Assembly: GCA_964527585.1 (NCBI GenBank)
Contig: CAZGPE010000003.1
Span: 42,672 to 106,671, forward strand
Length of the DNA: 64,000 bases
Direction: 5' to 3'
From: Fimenecus sp964527585
Lineage (GTDB): Bacteria > Bacillota > Clostridia > Oscillospirales > Acutalibacteraceae
Below the pieces are notes generated by a model. The model worked only from the letters and a program-made list of their open reading frames with translations. It had not been told where the DNA came from and did no database searches. The translations under genes were made by a program, and so were the position numbers. Positions 32,106 to 41,152 of this stretch are shown one piece after another; the stretch's first letter is position 1, and every line of letters begins with the position of its first letter.

Positions 32106-33446
32106 ATGTCAGTAAAATTAAACACAAAGTATCTTAACGGATTTGTCAGCGCAGACGACTTCAGCGCAATTGCAGGCGAAATTGCCGCAGCGGACAGAAC
32201 TCTCAAAGAAAGAAACGGAGAGGGAAACGATTTCTTAGGTTGGATTGATCTTCCCGTTGATTATGATAAAGAAGAATTTGCGAGGATAAAAAAAGCCGCA
32301 GAAAAAATCCGTTCGGATTCTCAGGTGCTTGTTGTTATCGGCATTGGCGGAAGTTATCTCGGAGCAAGAGCCGCAATTGAATTTTGCAAATCTCAGAATT
32401 ATAATTCAACCGTAAAAGACGGTCCGCAGATTTTCTTCAGCGGAAACAGTATAAGTTCATCTTCTCTTTATGAACTTGTTGAAATTTGTAAAGATAAAGA
32501 TTTTTCAGTAAATGTAATCTCGAAATCCGGAACGACAACCGAACCCGCTGTCGCTTTCAGAATTTTTAAGAAAATGCTTGAAGAAAAATACGGAAAAGAA
32601 GAAGCGGCTAAACGAATTTATGTTACAACAGATAAGGCAAAAGGTACATTAAAAGAAGTTTCCGATAAAGAAGGTTATGAAACCTTTACAGTGCCGGATG
32701 ATGTTGGCGGAAGATATTCTGTTTTGACTGCGGTCGGACTTCTTCCGATTGCTGCGGCAGGCTGCGATATTGACAAAATGATGCAGGGTGCTGCCGATGC
32801 GAGAGAAGCATATACCGACAGCGACATTGAAAAGAACGATTGCTATAAATATGCTGCGGCACGCAACATCCTTTACAGAAAAGGTAAATCCGTAGAGATG
32901 ATGGTTGCTTATGAGCCGGATTACACAATGATGAACGAATGGTTTAAGCAGCTTTTCGGTGAATCCGAAGGTAAAGACGGAAAAGGTATTTTCCCCGCTT
33001 CAGCGGTATTCTCAACCGACCTTCATTCTATGGGACAGTATATTCAGCAAGGCGAAAGGCTTCTTTTCGAGACTGCGGTTGTATTCTCGAAACCGAAACA
33101 TACAGTTAATATCGAAGAAGATGTTGAAAATGCCGACGGACTTAATTTCCTTGCCGGAAAGACAATGGATTTCGTAAACGAAAAGGCGTTTCAGGGAACT
33201 CTTCTCGCACATTATGACGGCGGAGTACCCAATATAGTTCTCGAACTTCCCGAAATGAACGAATACGAATTCGGTTATCTTGTTTATTTCCTCGAAAAAG
33301 CGTGTGCTGTATCCGGATATACTCTCGGAGTTAATCCTTTCAATCAGCCGGGCGTTGAGAGTTATAAAAAGAATATGTTCGCTCTTCTCGGAAAAGCCGG
33401 TTATGAAGAACGCAAAGCAGAACTTGAAAAAAGACTTTCGGAATAA
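32106..33446 (+). CDS. pgi: Glucose-6-phosphate isomerase
   Basis: 446 residues, the compact form usual in Firmicutes. Interconverts glucose 6-phosphate and fructose 6-phosphate. VVIGIGGSYLGARAAIEFC and NVISKSGTTTEPAVAF form the phosphate-binding SIS folds; GGRYSVLTAVGLLPIA and GVNPFNQPGVESYK carry the catalytic Arg and Lys regions. ATG 32106 is chosen over TTG 32082 because the GAAGGAG at 32087-32093 would lie inside the longer frame. It has its own promoter, and a weak terminator follows. It links glucokinase (59.3 kb) to glycolysis. Confidence 0.96.
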   Translation: MSVKLNTKYLNGFVSADDFSAIAGEIAAADRTLKERNGEGNDFLGWIDLPVDYDKEEFARIKKAAEKIRSDSQVLVVIGIGGSYLGARAAIEFCKSQNYNSTVKDGPQIFFSGNSISSSSLYELVEICKDKDFSVNVISKSGTTTEPAVAFRIFKKMLEEKYGKEEAAKRIYVTTDKAKGTLKEVSDKEGYETFTVPDDVGGRYSVLTAVGLLPIAAAGCDIDKMMQGAADAREAYTDSDIEKNDCYKYAAARNILYRKGKSVEMMVAYEPDYTMMNEWFKQLFGESEGKDGKGIFPASAVFSTDLHSMGQYIQQGERLLFETAVVFSKPKHTVNIEEDVENADGLNFLAGKTMDFVNEKAFQGTLLAHYDGGVPNIVLELPEMNEYEFGYLVYFLEKACAVSGYTLGVNPFNQPGVESYKKNMFALLGKAGYEERKAELEKRLSE

Positions 33447-33453
33447 GGTAATT

Positions 33454-33473
33454 TACCTCAATTGAGGTTTTTT
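33454..33473 (+). terminator. Weak short terminator after pgi
   Basis: Stem ACCTC/GAGGT with an AATT loop and six T residues; only 5-6 bp, so readthrough into the next gene is likely. Confidence 0.5.
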
Positions 33474-33499
33474 ATAAATAATATACAGGAGGAGATAAT

Positions 33500-33919
33500 A
33501 TGGTATCTCTTATTATTGGGCACAAAGGCTCAGGAAAAACAAAAATCTTAGTAGACAAGGTTAACGAAGCAGTTGAAAAATCAAACGGCAATGTTATCTG
33601 CGTTGAAAAGGAAACAAAACTTACATACGATGTAAGCCACCGTGCAAGACTTGTTTCGACAGATAGCTTTTCGGTAAGCGGATTTGATGCTTTTTACGGC
33701 TTTTTGAGTGGACTTTGCGCAGGAGATCATGATATTACCGACATCCTTGTTGATGCAACTTTCAGAATCGGATCAAGAGATTACGAAGCTCTTGCGGATT
33801 TTCTTAAAAAAGTTGATGAACTCTCTAAGATCACAGATACAGAGTTCACTTTCACAATCTCGACAGATCTTGAGAACCTTCCCGAGAGAATGTTTGAGTA
33901 TTGCACAAAAATCAACTGA
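33500..33919 (+). CDS. Small orphan P-loop NTPase, function unknown
   Basis: 139 residues. A Walker A motif at the very N-terminus, G7-H-K-G-S-G-K-T14 after a hydrophobic beta strand (MVSLII). A Walker B-like ITDILVDATF lies near residue 80, though it ends in DAT rather than DE. No signature for ABC, AAA, PilT or a named kinase family is visible, and the length is barely one P-loop domain. AGGAGG precedes the ATG at 33500. It follows pgi after a weak terminator and is itself followed by a hairpin, so it may be partly co-transcribed with pgi or independent. Confidence 0.75.
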   Translation: MVSLIIGHKGSGKTKILVDKVNEAVEKSNGNVICVEKETKLTYDVSHRARLVSTDSFSVSGFDAFYGFLSGLCAGDHDITDILVDATFRIGSRDYEALADFLKKVDELSKITDTEFTFTISTDLENLPERMFEYCTKIN

Positions 33920-33936
33920 TTTTTGAATGAATTTAG

Positions 33937-33972
33937 CTGCCGCTGTGAAACTCATAGCGGCAGTTGATTTGT
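33937..33972 (+). terminator. Long hairpin, probable terminator
   Basis: CTGCCGCT (33937-33944) pairs with AGCGGCAG (33956-33963), with a four-base inner extension. The T-rich tract after it is interrupted, so efficiency is uncertain. Confidence 0.55.
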
Positions 33973-34006
33973 ATTTTAGATTTTCTTCGAAAATGAAATT
34001 TAACAG

Positions 34007-34035
34007 TTGACAAAATCCTATAATCTGTATATAAT
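34007..34035 (+). promoter_or_regulatory. Consensus promoter of yceD-rpmF
   Basis: TTGACA (34007-34012), 17 bases, TATAAT (34030-34035). Confidence 0.88.
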
Positions 34036-34062
34036 ATTTGTGCTACTTTGACGAGGTGTAGT

Positions 34063-34536
34063 ATGTTTATAGAACTTGAACCGATTTTTAATCTTGACGG
34101 TGCTTCAAAAGAATTTGATTATGAATTTCAGCCGGACGGTTGTGATTTTTTCAATGTCGTGAAAGCCGTCGGTTGTGTTAAAAACCGTGCAGGAATCGTT
34201 TCGTTGGAAGCAAATGTAAAGTTTACGATTGACACTTTGTGCGACCGCTGTGCCGCTCCCGTTAAAAAAGAAATGAATTTATGCTTTGAGCATACTCTTG
34301 TTTCAAAACTTAACGATGATGACAATTGCGAACTTTATCTTGTAGAAGATATGCATTTTAATCTTGACGAACTTATCAGGGAAGACATACTGTTATCTTT
34401 GCCGACTAAAATTTTGTGCCGTGAGGACTGTAAGGGCCTTTGTTTATATTGCGGCGCTAATTTGAATGAGGAAAAATGCGATTGCAAAAAGCCGATTGAC
34501 CCAAGGCTTGAAGCGTTAAAGCAGTTCCTTGAATAA
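34063..34536 (+). CDS. YceD/DUF177 family protein
   Basis: 157 residues. The DUF177 core is visible: VKFTIDTLCDRCAAPVKKEMNLCFEHTLV and DLDELIREDILLSLP-like NLDELIREDILLSLPTKILCREDCKGLCLYCGANLN. Paired cysteines (CDRC, then CREDCKGLCLYC and CDC) suggest zinc binding. Family members are almost always next to rpmF and are linked to large ribosomal subunit or 23S rRNA formation. ATG 34063 has GAGGTG at 34053-34058. rpmF follows after 34 bases in the expected arrangement. Confidence 0.9.
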   Translation: MFIELEPIFNLDGASKEFDYEFQPDGCDFFNVVKAVGCVKNRAGIVSLEANVKFTIDTLCDRCAAPVKKEMNLCFEHTLVSKLNDDDNCELYLVEDMHFNLDELIREDILLSLPTKILCREDCKGLCLYCGANLNEEKCDCKKPIDPRLEALKQFLE

Positions 34537-34570
34537 TAAGTATATTAAGCGACTAAAGGAGATATTAAAA

Positions 34571-34756
34571 ATGGCAGTACCGAAGAGAAGAGTTTCAAAA
34601 GCAAGAAGAGATAAGAGACGCTCAAGCGTTTGGAAGATGAGCGCTCCCGAACTCCAGAAGTGCCCCAACTGTGGCGAATACAAGAGAACTCACAGAGTTT
34701 GTGCTGTATGTGGCCACTACAACGGCAGACAGGTTGTAATTAAAGAAGAGGCATAA
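34571..34756 (+). CDS. rpmF: 50S ribosomal protein bL32
   Basis: 61 residues, starting MAVPKRRVSKARRDKRRS, the universal bL32 start, with the zinc-binding form CPNCGEYKRTHRVCAVCG. Retention of all four cysteines makes this the Zn-dependent (C+) paralogue; no second copy is in the window. The ATG at 34571 follows AAAGGAGA. The second gene of the yceD-rpmF unit, ended at least partly by the hairpin at 34791-34822. Confidence 0.98.
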   Translation: MAVPKRRVSKARRDKRRSSVWKMSAPELQKCPNCGEYKRTHRVCAVCGHYNGRQVVIKEEA

Positions 34757-34790
34757 GTTTCTTTCTTTTACTTTTACAAGGTTGGACAAG

Positions 34791-34822
34791 AGGTGGAGAA
34801 GAATTATCTTCCCCGCCTTTTT
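34791..34822 (+). terminator. Terminator after rpmF
   Basis: A 12-position stem with one mismatch (34791-34802 with 34807-34818), then five T residues, placed 25 bases before the DUF512 gene. Confidence 0.7.
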
Positions 34823-34847
34823 ATCGTGGAGAAAAAGAGGTGAGTGT

Positions 34848-36164
34848 GTGGCGGTAACAGTCAATGAAGTAAAGACCTTTTCAAAATGTTGGTTTTTCGG
34901 CATAAGAGCAGGGGATAAACTTGTTAAAATCAATTCCAAAGAAATAATAGATGTATTGGATTATGACTTTTATATGAGTTTTTTACCTGCCGAAATGGAA
35001 TTCCTTACCGCAAAAGGAAAAACGGTAAAAATCAAGGTGAACGATGAAAATACGGGAATTAAGTTTGAAACATTTTTAATGGACAAACAACACAGTTGCC
35101 GTAATAAGTGTATTTTTTGTTTTGTCGATCAGTTGCCTAAGGGAATGAGAGAAAGTCTTTATTTTAAGGATGACGATTCACGCCTTTCATTTCTTTTCGG
35201 AAATTATGTAACACTTACTAATTTGACCGAGCACGAAATCGAGCGAATTATCGCAATGCATATAAGCCCCGTAAACATTTCCGTTCATACGATGAACCCT
35301 GAATTAAGAGTTAAAATGATGAACAATAAAAATGCGGGGAAATGTCTCTCGATAATTAAAAGGTTTGCCGATGCGGGAATAAAAATCAATGCTCAGCTTG
35401 TTTTATGTCCCGAAATCAATGATGCAGACGAACTTCGTTTCAGTCTTAACGAACTTGCGAAAATGTATCCGTCTGTTCAAAGCATAGCTGCCGTTCCCGT
35501 CGGATTGACAAAATACCGTGAAGGATTGTTCGAACTTAAACCTTATACCAAAGAGCGTGCCGGGGAAACGATTGATATAATCGAAGAGTTTTCATCGGAA
35601 TTCAAGAAAAAGAACGGAATACGCCTTGCATATCCGTCGGATGAATTCTTTATAATCGCTCAAAGGAAAATGCCCGATGAAGAATATTATGATGAATATC
35701 CTCAAATAGATAACGGTGTCGGACTTTGGACCTCGCTGCGTGATGAGTTTTTTGCGGCTGTCGAAGATATGAAAGATGTTAAGGCGCAAAACAGAGAAAT
35801 CACTCTTGCAACAGGTGTAGCGGCTTATCCGCTTATGAAAGAACTTTCACAGACCGCACAGGAAAAATTCGGAGTGAAAGTAAATGTTGCAAAAATAATA
35901 AACGAATTTTTCGGTGAGGATATTACGGTTTCCGGCTTGCTTACGGGAAAAGACTTAATATCTCAGCTTAAAGGTCGAGACCTCGGAGAAAAACTTTTAA
36001 TCCCGCTTGTTATGACGATTGATTATACATCGCACTCAACCGAAAACAATAAGTTCCTTGACGATATTACGCTTAAACAGGCGGAAAAAGAATTGAATAT
36101 ACCAATCGTTCCGACATCCAATAACGGAACCGAACTGTTAAAAAATATTTTGGGGGTGGACTGA
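34848..36164 (+). CDS. DUF512-family protein (PDZ-like, radical-SAM-like)
   Basis: 438 residues. An N-terminal PDZ-like segment (GIRAGDKLVKINSKEIIDVLDYDFYM) precedes a radical-SAM-like cysteine motif C-R-N-K-C-I-F-C-F-V-D-Q in a TIM-barrel-like part, and a C-terminal DUF512 domain (DEFFIIAQRKMPDEEYYDEYPQIDNGVGL). The CxxxCxxC spacing is that of an S-adenosylmethionine-cleaving [4Fe-4S] cluster. Function is unknown, though the gene is usually next to der in clostridia, as here. The start is GTG 34848, spaced from AGAGGTGAG. The stop overlaps the der start (TGATG). Confidence 0.88.
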   Translation: MAVTVNEVKTFSKCWFFGIRAGDKLVKINSKEIIDVLDYDFYMSFLPAEMEFLTAKGKTVKIKVNDENTGIKFETFLMDKQHSCRNKCIFCFVDQLPKGMRESLYFKDDDSRLSFLFGNYVTLTNLTEHEIERIIAMHISPVNISVHTMNPELRVKMMNNKNAGKCLSIIKRFADAGIKINAQLVLCPEINDADELRFSLNELAKMYPSVQSIAAVPVGLTKYREGLFELKPYTKERAGETIDIIEEFSSEFKKKNGIRLAYPSDEFFIIAQRKMPDEEYYDEYPQIDNGVGLWTSLRDEFFAAVEDMKDVKAQNREITLATGVAAYPLMKELSQTAQEKFGVKVNVAKIINEFFGEDITVSGLLTGKDLISQLKGRDLGEKLLIPLVMTIDYTSHSTENNKFLDDITLKQAEKELNIPIVPTSNNGTELLKNILGVD

Positions 36165-37504
36165 TGTCAAAACCGGTAGTTGCAATTGTCGGCAGACCTA
36201 ATGTCGGCAAAAGTACACTTTTTAACAAACTTATCGGACAAAGACTTTCAATAGTCGACGATACGCCCGGTGTAACAAGAGACCGGATTTACGGGGATTG
36301 CGAATGGCTCGGCAGAAATATGCTTTTAGTCGATACCGGCGGTATTGAGCCTTATTCCGATGATGTAATTCTTTCGCAGATGCGCCGTCAGGCACAACTT
36401 GCAATTGAGAGCGCAGATGTAATAATTCTTGTTACCGATTTGCGTTCCGGTGTAGTAGCCACAGATACCGAAGTTGCTCAAATGCTTCAAAAAAGCGGAA
36501 AACCTATTGTTTTGTGCGTAAATAAATGCGATACGATAGGTGAGGTACCGCCTGATTTTTACGAATTTTACAATTTGGGACTCGGAGATCCGATTGCCGT
36601 TTCTTCGGTTCACGGACACGGAACCGGTGATTTGCTTGATGAGGTAATTAAATTTTTGCCGGATGAAAACGAAAACGAAGATGAAGACGATAAAATCAAA
36701 GTTGCTCTTATCGGAAAACCGAATGTAGGCAAGTCATCTCTTATAAACGCAGTTTCCGGAGAAGAGAGGGCAATTGTTTCCGATATTGCCGGCACGACAA
36801 GAGACTCAACGGATACTTTGATAAGCAATGAATTCGGAGAATTTGTCTTTATAGATACAGCGGGACTTCGAAGAAAAAGCAAGGTTGAAGATCAAATTGA
36901 AAAATATTCGGTAATCCGTGCGAGAATGGCTGTCGAAAGAGCGGATGTTTGCGTAATTATGATTGATGCGACGGAAGGATTTACCGAGCAGGATTCAAAA
37001 GTTGCCGGAATTGCACACGATCTCGGAAAAGCCTGCATTATTGCGGTTAATAAATGGGATGCCGTAGCGAAAGACGGAAGAACAATGGATAAAGAGCGTA
37101 AAAAACTTATGAACGATTTTTCGTTTATGAGTTATGCTCCGATAATTTTTATTTCGGCGAAAACAGGTCAACGGCTTGACAGGATGTTTGAGTTGATTAA
37201 ATTTGTAAACGAGCAAAACTCAATGAGAATTTCGACGGGTAAACTCAATGAGGTGCTTTCCGCAGCGACAACAAGAGTTCAACCGCCTACCGATAAAGGC
37301 AAACGCTTAAAGATTTACTATATGACTCAGGCTTCCACAAGACCGCCTACATTTGTATGTTTTGTTAACAGTAAGGATCTTTTCCATTACAGTTATCAGC
37401 GTTATCTCGACAACCAAATCCGTGAAGTTTTCGGACTTGAAGGAACGCCGACAAGGTTCGTTATCAGGGAAAGAGAAAAGAACGGAAAAAAAGACTACAA
37501 ATAA
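36164..37504 (+). CDS. der: Ribosome-associated GTPase Der (EngA)
   Basis: 446 residues. Two tandem GTPase domains: the first with GRPNVGKSTLFNKL (about 9), DTGGIEP and NKCD; the second with GKPNVGKSSLINAV (about 185), DTAGLRRKSK and NKWD. A C-terminal KH-like domain follows (LKIYYMTQASTRPPTFVCFVNSKDLFHYSYQRYL). Required for 50S subunit maturation in the family. Its ATG overlaps the DUF512 stop by one base, showing coupling. A strong terminator follows directly. Confidence 0.97.
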   Translation: MSKPVVAIVGRPNVGKSTLFNKLIGQRLSIVDDTPGVTRDRIYGDCEWLGRNMLLVDTGGIEPYSDDVILSQMRRQAQLAIESADVIILVTDLRSGVVATDTEVAQMLQKSGKPIVLCVNKCDTIGEVPPDFYEFYNLGLGDPIAVSSVHGHGTGDLLDEVIKFLPDENENEDEDDKIKVALIGKPNVGKSSLINAVSGEERAIVSDIAGTTRDSTDTLISNEFGEFVFIDTAGLRRKSKVEDQIEKYSVIRARMAVERADVCVIMIDATEGFTEQDSKVAGIAHDLGKACIIAVNKWDAVAKDGRTMDKERKKLMNDFSFMSYAPIIFISAKTGQRLDRMFELIKFVNEQNSMRISTGKLNEVLSAATTRVQPPTDKGKRLKIYYMTQASTRPPTFVCFVNSKDLFHYSYQRYLDNQIREVFGLEGTPTRFVIREREKNGKKDYK

Positions 37505-37508
37505 TGTT

Positions 37509-37537
37509 AAAAGGAGTGAATTTTTCACTCCTTTTTT
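37509..37537 (+). terminator. Rho-independent terminator after der
   Basis: Stem AAAAGGAGTGAA with TTCACTCCTTTT, a 3-nt loop, then T residues. Confidence 0.88.
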
Positions 37538-37538
37538 C

Positions 37539-37567
37539 TTGCTATAAAAAATGAATTGTAGTATAAT
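37539..37567 (+). promoter_or_regulatory. Promoter of the ruvCAB operon
   Basis: TTGCTA (37539-37544), 17 bases, TATAAT (37562-37567), starting right at the der terminator. Confidence 0.65.
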
Positions 37568-37603
37568 TTTATAAATATAGTTACTATGGGGTATTGTGTA
37601 AAA

Positions 37604-38104
37604 ATGATAATTTTGGGAATAGATCCCGGCTATGCGATTGTCGGCTACGGAGTTATAAATTACGAAGCTAATAAATTTAAGGTTCTTGATTACGGAGCGA
37701 TTACAACTCCCGCCGGAATGCCTTTCGTTCAGAGACTTGATGTTATATACAATGACCTTAATATGCTTTTTGAAAAGTATCATCCCGAAGCGATGGCGAT
37801 AGAAAAACTTTTTTACAATACCAATGCGAAAACCGTTATTGATGTTGCTCAGGCGAGAGGAGTAACCGTTCTTGCGGCACATCAGCATAAAGCGGAAATA
37901 TTCGAATACACTCCGTTACAGGTTAAGCAAAGTGTTGTCGGATACGGAAGAGCGGAAAAAAAGCAGGTTCAGGAAATGACGAGGGTTATTCTCAATCTTG
38001 AAAAAATACCCAAGCCCGATGATACCGCAGATGCTCTTGCAATGGCGATTTGCCACGCTCATTCAAGCGGTTCGCTTATGGGAAAACTTAAAAACTTAAA
38101 GTGA
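37604..38104 (+). CDS. ruvC: Holliday-junction endonuclease RuvC
   Basis: 166 residues. Resolves Holliday junctions after RuvAB branch migration. The acidic active site is visible: D7 in MIILGIDPG, the Glu of AIEKLFYNTNAKTV, and the Asp pair in KPDDTADALAMAICH. The ATG at 37604 gives the canonical N-terminus; an in-frame ATG at 37586 lies only 19 bases from the -10 element and has no Shine-Dalgarno. ruvA follows after 9 bases and ruvB after 9 more. Confidence 0.95.
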   Translation: MIILGIDPGYAIVGYGVINYEANKFKVLDYGAITTPAGMPFVQRLDVIYNDLNMLFEKYHPEAMAIEKLFYNTNAKTVIDVAQARGVTVLAAHQHKAEIFEYTPLQVKQSVVGYGRAEKKQVQEMTRVILNLEKIPKPDDTADALAMAICHAHSSGSLMGKLKNLK

Positions 38105-38113
38105 GGAAACAGG

Positions 38114-38719
38114 ATGTTTTATTCGATAACGGGAAATGTTGTTTATTACGATGCCCAATGCGTTGCGATTGACTGCAACGGGGTGGCGTTCAAATGTTTT
38201 GCGACAACAAACACTTTGAAAAATGTTGCTCAAATCGGCGAAAAAATAACATTGTTTACATATTTGAATGTTAAGGAAGACGCTTTGGATTTATACGGAT
38301 TTTACACTCAGCAGGAACTTGAGTGTTATAAAATACTTATTTCCGTATCCGGAGTAGGAGCGAAAATGGCACTTTCCGTTCTTTCGGAAATGACACCCGA
38401 TCAACTTGCTTTAAGTATTGCCGCAGGCGACTCAAAAGCGATAACGAAGGCAAACGGTGTAGGAAATAAAATCGCTCAGAGGATTGTTCTCGAACTTAAA
38501 GATAAATTGGCAAAAGGTCTTGATTTAAGCAATTCAAATGATGATATTTCGGCTGTAAACTCGGCTGTTTCGAACGGGAATTCAAGTGAAGCGGTTTCGG
38601 CACTTACAATGCTCGGTTATTCTCAGTCCGAAGCAGCGATAGCAGTCGGAAAATTAAGCCCCGAACTCAGCGTTGAAGATATGATAAAGCAAGCATTAAA
38701 ACAGCTTTCTGCAATATAG
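38114..38719 (+). CDS. ruvA: Holliday-junction DNA helicase subunit RuvA
   Basis: 201 residues, full length. N-terminal OB fold (MFYSITGNVVYYDAQCVAIDCNGVAF), helix-hairpin-helix motifs (ISVSGVGAKMALSVLSEMTPDQL and ITKANGVGNKIAQRIVLELKDKL), and the mobile C-terminal domain that contacts RuvB (SSEAVSALTMLGYSQSEAAIAV). Binds the junction as a tetramer and loads RuvB. Middle gene of ruvCAB. Confidence 0.96.
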   Translation: MFYSITGNVVYYDAQCVAIDCNGVAFKCFATTNTLKNVAQIGEKITLFTYLNVKEDALDLYGFYTQQELECYKILISVSGVGAKMALSVLSEMTPDQLALSIAAGDSKAITKANGVGNKIAQRIVLELKDKLAKGLDLSNSNDDISAVNSAVSNGNSSEAVSALTMLGYSQSEAAIAVGKLSPELSVEDMIKQALKQLSAI

Positions 38720-38728
38720 GAGTAAAAT

Positions 38729-39775
38729 ATGGATTTTGATAACGAAAACAGAATTGTTTCTCCCGACTTAAATGAGATAGACAACGATATCGAAACATCG
38801 TTAAGACCGAAAACATTTAACGAATATATAGGTCAGGAAAAAGCAAAAGAAAATTTGAAAATATATATTGATGCGGCAAAGGCGAGAGACGATGTTCTCG
38901 ACCATGTTTTGCTTTACGGCCCGCCCGGATTGGGAAAAACAACCCTTTCCGGAATAATCGCCAATGAGATGGGCGTACAAATCAGAGTAACATCGGGACC
39001 TGCGATTGAAAAACAAGGAGATTTGGCGGCACTTTTAACAAATCTCAATGACGGAGATGTTCTTTTCATTGACGAAATACACCGCCTTTCCCGAAGCGTC
39101 GAAGAAGTATTATATCCTGCAATGGAAGATAATGCACTTGATATAATTATCGGAAAAGGTCCGTCGGCAAGAAGTATAAGACTCGATTTACCGAGATTTA
39201 CTCTTGTCGGAGCGACAACAAGGGCAGGACAGTTATCGGCGCCTTTGAGAGACCGTTTCGGAGTTATTTGCCGTCTTGAAATGTATACACCCGAAGAACT
39301 TTCGTTTATAGTCAAACGAAGTGCGGGAATTTTGGGGATTGCGATTGATGACGACGGTGCGCTTGAAATCGCCTCACGCTCAAGAGGTACGCCGAGAATC
39401 GCAAACCGACTTCTTAAAAGAGCAAGGGATTTTGCTCAGGTTATAGGTAACGGAACAATAACCTGCGATACAGCGAAAATCGCACTCGGAAGAATGGAAA
39501 TCGACGAACTCGGACTTGACCTTATCGACAGATTGCTTTTAACTTCGATGATTAAAAACTATAAAGGCGGTCCGGTCGGACTTGAAACAATTGCCGCAAC
39601 AATCGGAGAAGAAGCGGTAACGATTGAAGATGTTTACGAACCGTATCTTATGCAGATAGGTTTTCTTTCAAAAACTCCGAGAGGCAGGGTAGTTACTCCG
39701 TTAGCATACGAGCATCTCGGTATTCCTTTCGAAAACGCAAATTCCGTAACAGGTCAGCAAAAATTAGATTTATAA
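38729..39775 (+). CDS. ruvB: Holliday-junction branch-migration ATPase RuvB
   Basis: 348 residues. Starts near SLRPKTFNEYIGQEKAKENL; Walker A GPPGLGKTTLSGIIA, Walker B LFIDEIHRLSR, sensor GATTRAGQLSAPLRDRFGV, and the winged-helix end GFLSKTPRGRVVTPLAYEHLG are all intact. Last gene of ruvCAB; glmM follows after 24 bases without a terminator and may share the transcript. Confidence 0.97.
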   Translation: MDFDNENRIVSPDLNEIDNDIETSLRPKTFNEYIGQEKAKENLKIYIDAAKARDDVLDHVLLYGPPGLGKTTLSGIIANEMGVQIRVTSGPAIEKQGDLAALLTNLNDGDVLFIDEIHRLSRSVEEVLYPAMEDNALDIIIGKGPSARSIRLDLPRFTLVGATTRAGQLSAPLRDRFGVICRLEMYTPEELSFIVKRSAGILGIAIDDDGALEIASRSRGTPRIANRLLKRARDFAQVIGNGTITCDTAKIALGRMEIDELGLDLIDRLLLTSMIKNYKGGPVGLETIAATIGEEAVTIEDVYEPYLMQIGFLSKTPRGRVVTPLAYEHLGIPFENANSVTGQQKLDL

Positions 39776-39799
39776 AAAATTTTTTCAGGAGATTTCATT

Positions 39800-41149
39800 A
39801 TGGGAAGATTGTTCGGAACAGACGGCGCAAGAGGTGTCGCAAACAGTGAATTAACTTGTGAACTTGCAATGAAAATCGGCCGTGCGGCTGCAATGGTGCT
39901 TACCGAAAGCTGTGCTCATAAACCGAAAGTTTTAATCGGTATGGATACAAGAGCTTCGTCTCATATGCTTGCTTCGGCAATTTCGGCGGGACTTTGTTCA
40001 GTCGGAGCGGATGTTCTTATAATTGATGTTGTACCCACTCCGGCGGTTGCTTTTTTGGTTAAAGAGTACGAATATGATGCCGGTATTATGATTTCTGCAT
40101 CTCATAATCCGTGTGAATATAACGGAATTAAGATTTTTCAGTACAACGGATATAAGTTGCCCGATGAACTTGAAGATGAAATTGAACAGATTATTCTCGA
40201 TGATGTAAAAGTTCCTCCGGTAATGCTCGGCGGTGATGTCGGCAGAATTGATTTTTCAAGTAAAGCCGTTGACGATTATATTTTCCATTTGGCAATGACA
40301 GCAGACGGAAATTTCAAAGGAATGAAAATCGCTCTGGACTGTGCAAACGGTTCCGCAAGCGTAAGTGCAAGGGCATTATTTACCCGATTGGGTGCGCAGT
40401 GCTTCATAATTAACGACAAACCTAACGGAACCAATATTAACGAAAATTGCGGTTCTACACATCTTGAACAGCTTAGACAATATGTTGTCGAAAACGGATG
40501 TGATATAGGTTTTGCTTTTGACGGTGATGCCGACAGAATGCTTATTGTCGATGAAAACGGAAATGTCGTTGACGGAGACAAGGTAATTGCCGTTTGCGCA
40601 AAATATATGAAAGATAACAATAAACTTAAAAACAATACGGCAGTTGTTACCGTGATGAGCAATATGGGATTTTTCAAGTTTTGCGAAAAGAACGGAATCA
40701 ACTGTGCTAAAACCAAAGTCGGAGACAGGTATGTCCTCGAAGAAATGGTGAAAAACGGTTATATAATCGGCGGTGAGCAGTCTGGACACATTATTTTCCT
40801 TGAACACGCAACGACGGGCGACGGTCAAATGTCTGCAATACAAGTGCTTAATGTTTTGAAAAATACAGGTAAAAAGATTTCCCAACTTGCCGAAGAAATG
40901 CAGGTTTATCCGCAAGTTCTTATCAATGTAAGAGTTTCCAATTTCGGTAAGACAAGATTAAATCAAGACGAAGAAGTGCAGCTTGCAATTAAACACGCTT
41001 CCGATGAACTTGGAGAAACAGGCAGAGTGCTTGTGCGTGTTTCGGGAACGGAGCCGCTTGTCCGTGTAATGCTTGAAGGCGAAGATTACGATAAAATCAA
41101 ATCGCTTGCCGAAAGTATCGCAAAGGTAATTGAAGAAAGGTTAGTTTAA
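39800..41149 (+). CDS. glmM: Phosphoglucosamine mutase
   Basis: 449 residues. Converts glucosamine 6-phosphate to 1-phosphate for UDP-GlcNAc and cell-wall synthesis. MGRLFGTDGARGVAN is the GlmM-specific start; S101 in MISASHNP is the phosphoserine; the metal loop is FAFDGDADRMLIVD; GGEQSGHIIF and RVSGTEPLVRVMLEG close the active site. All four domains are present. A methyltransferase gene starts 3 bases after its stop. Confidence 0.97.
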   Translation: MGRLFGTDGARGVANSELTCELAMKIGRAAAMVLTESCAHKPKVLIGMDTRASSHMLASAISAGLCSVGADVLIIDVVPTPAVAFLVKEYEYDAGIMISASHNPCEYNGIKIFQYNGYKLPDELEDEIEQIILDDVKVPPVMLGGDVGRIDFSSKAVDDYIFHLAMTADGNFKGMKIALDCANGSASVSARALFTRLGAQCFIINDKPNGTNINENCGSTHLEQLRQYVVENGCDIGFAFDGDADRMLIVDENGNVVDGDKVIAVCAKYMKDNNKLKNNTAVVTVMSNMGFFKFCEKNGINCAKTKVGDRYVLEEMVKNGYIIGGEQSGHIIFLEHATTGDGQMSAIQVLNVLKNTGKKISQLAEEMQVYPQVLINVRVSNFGKTRLNQDEEVQLAIKHASDELGETGRVLVRVSGTEPLVRVMLEGEDYDKIKSLAESIAKVIEERLV

Positions 41150-41152
41150 TAA

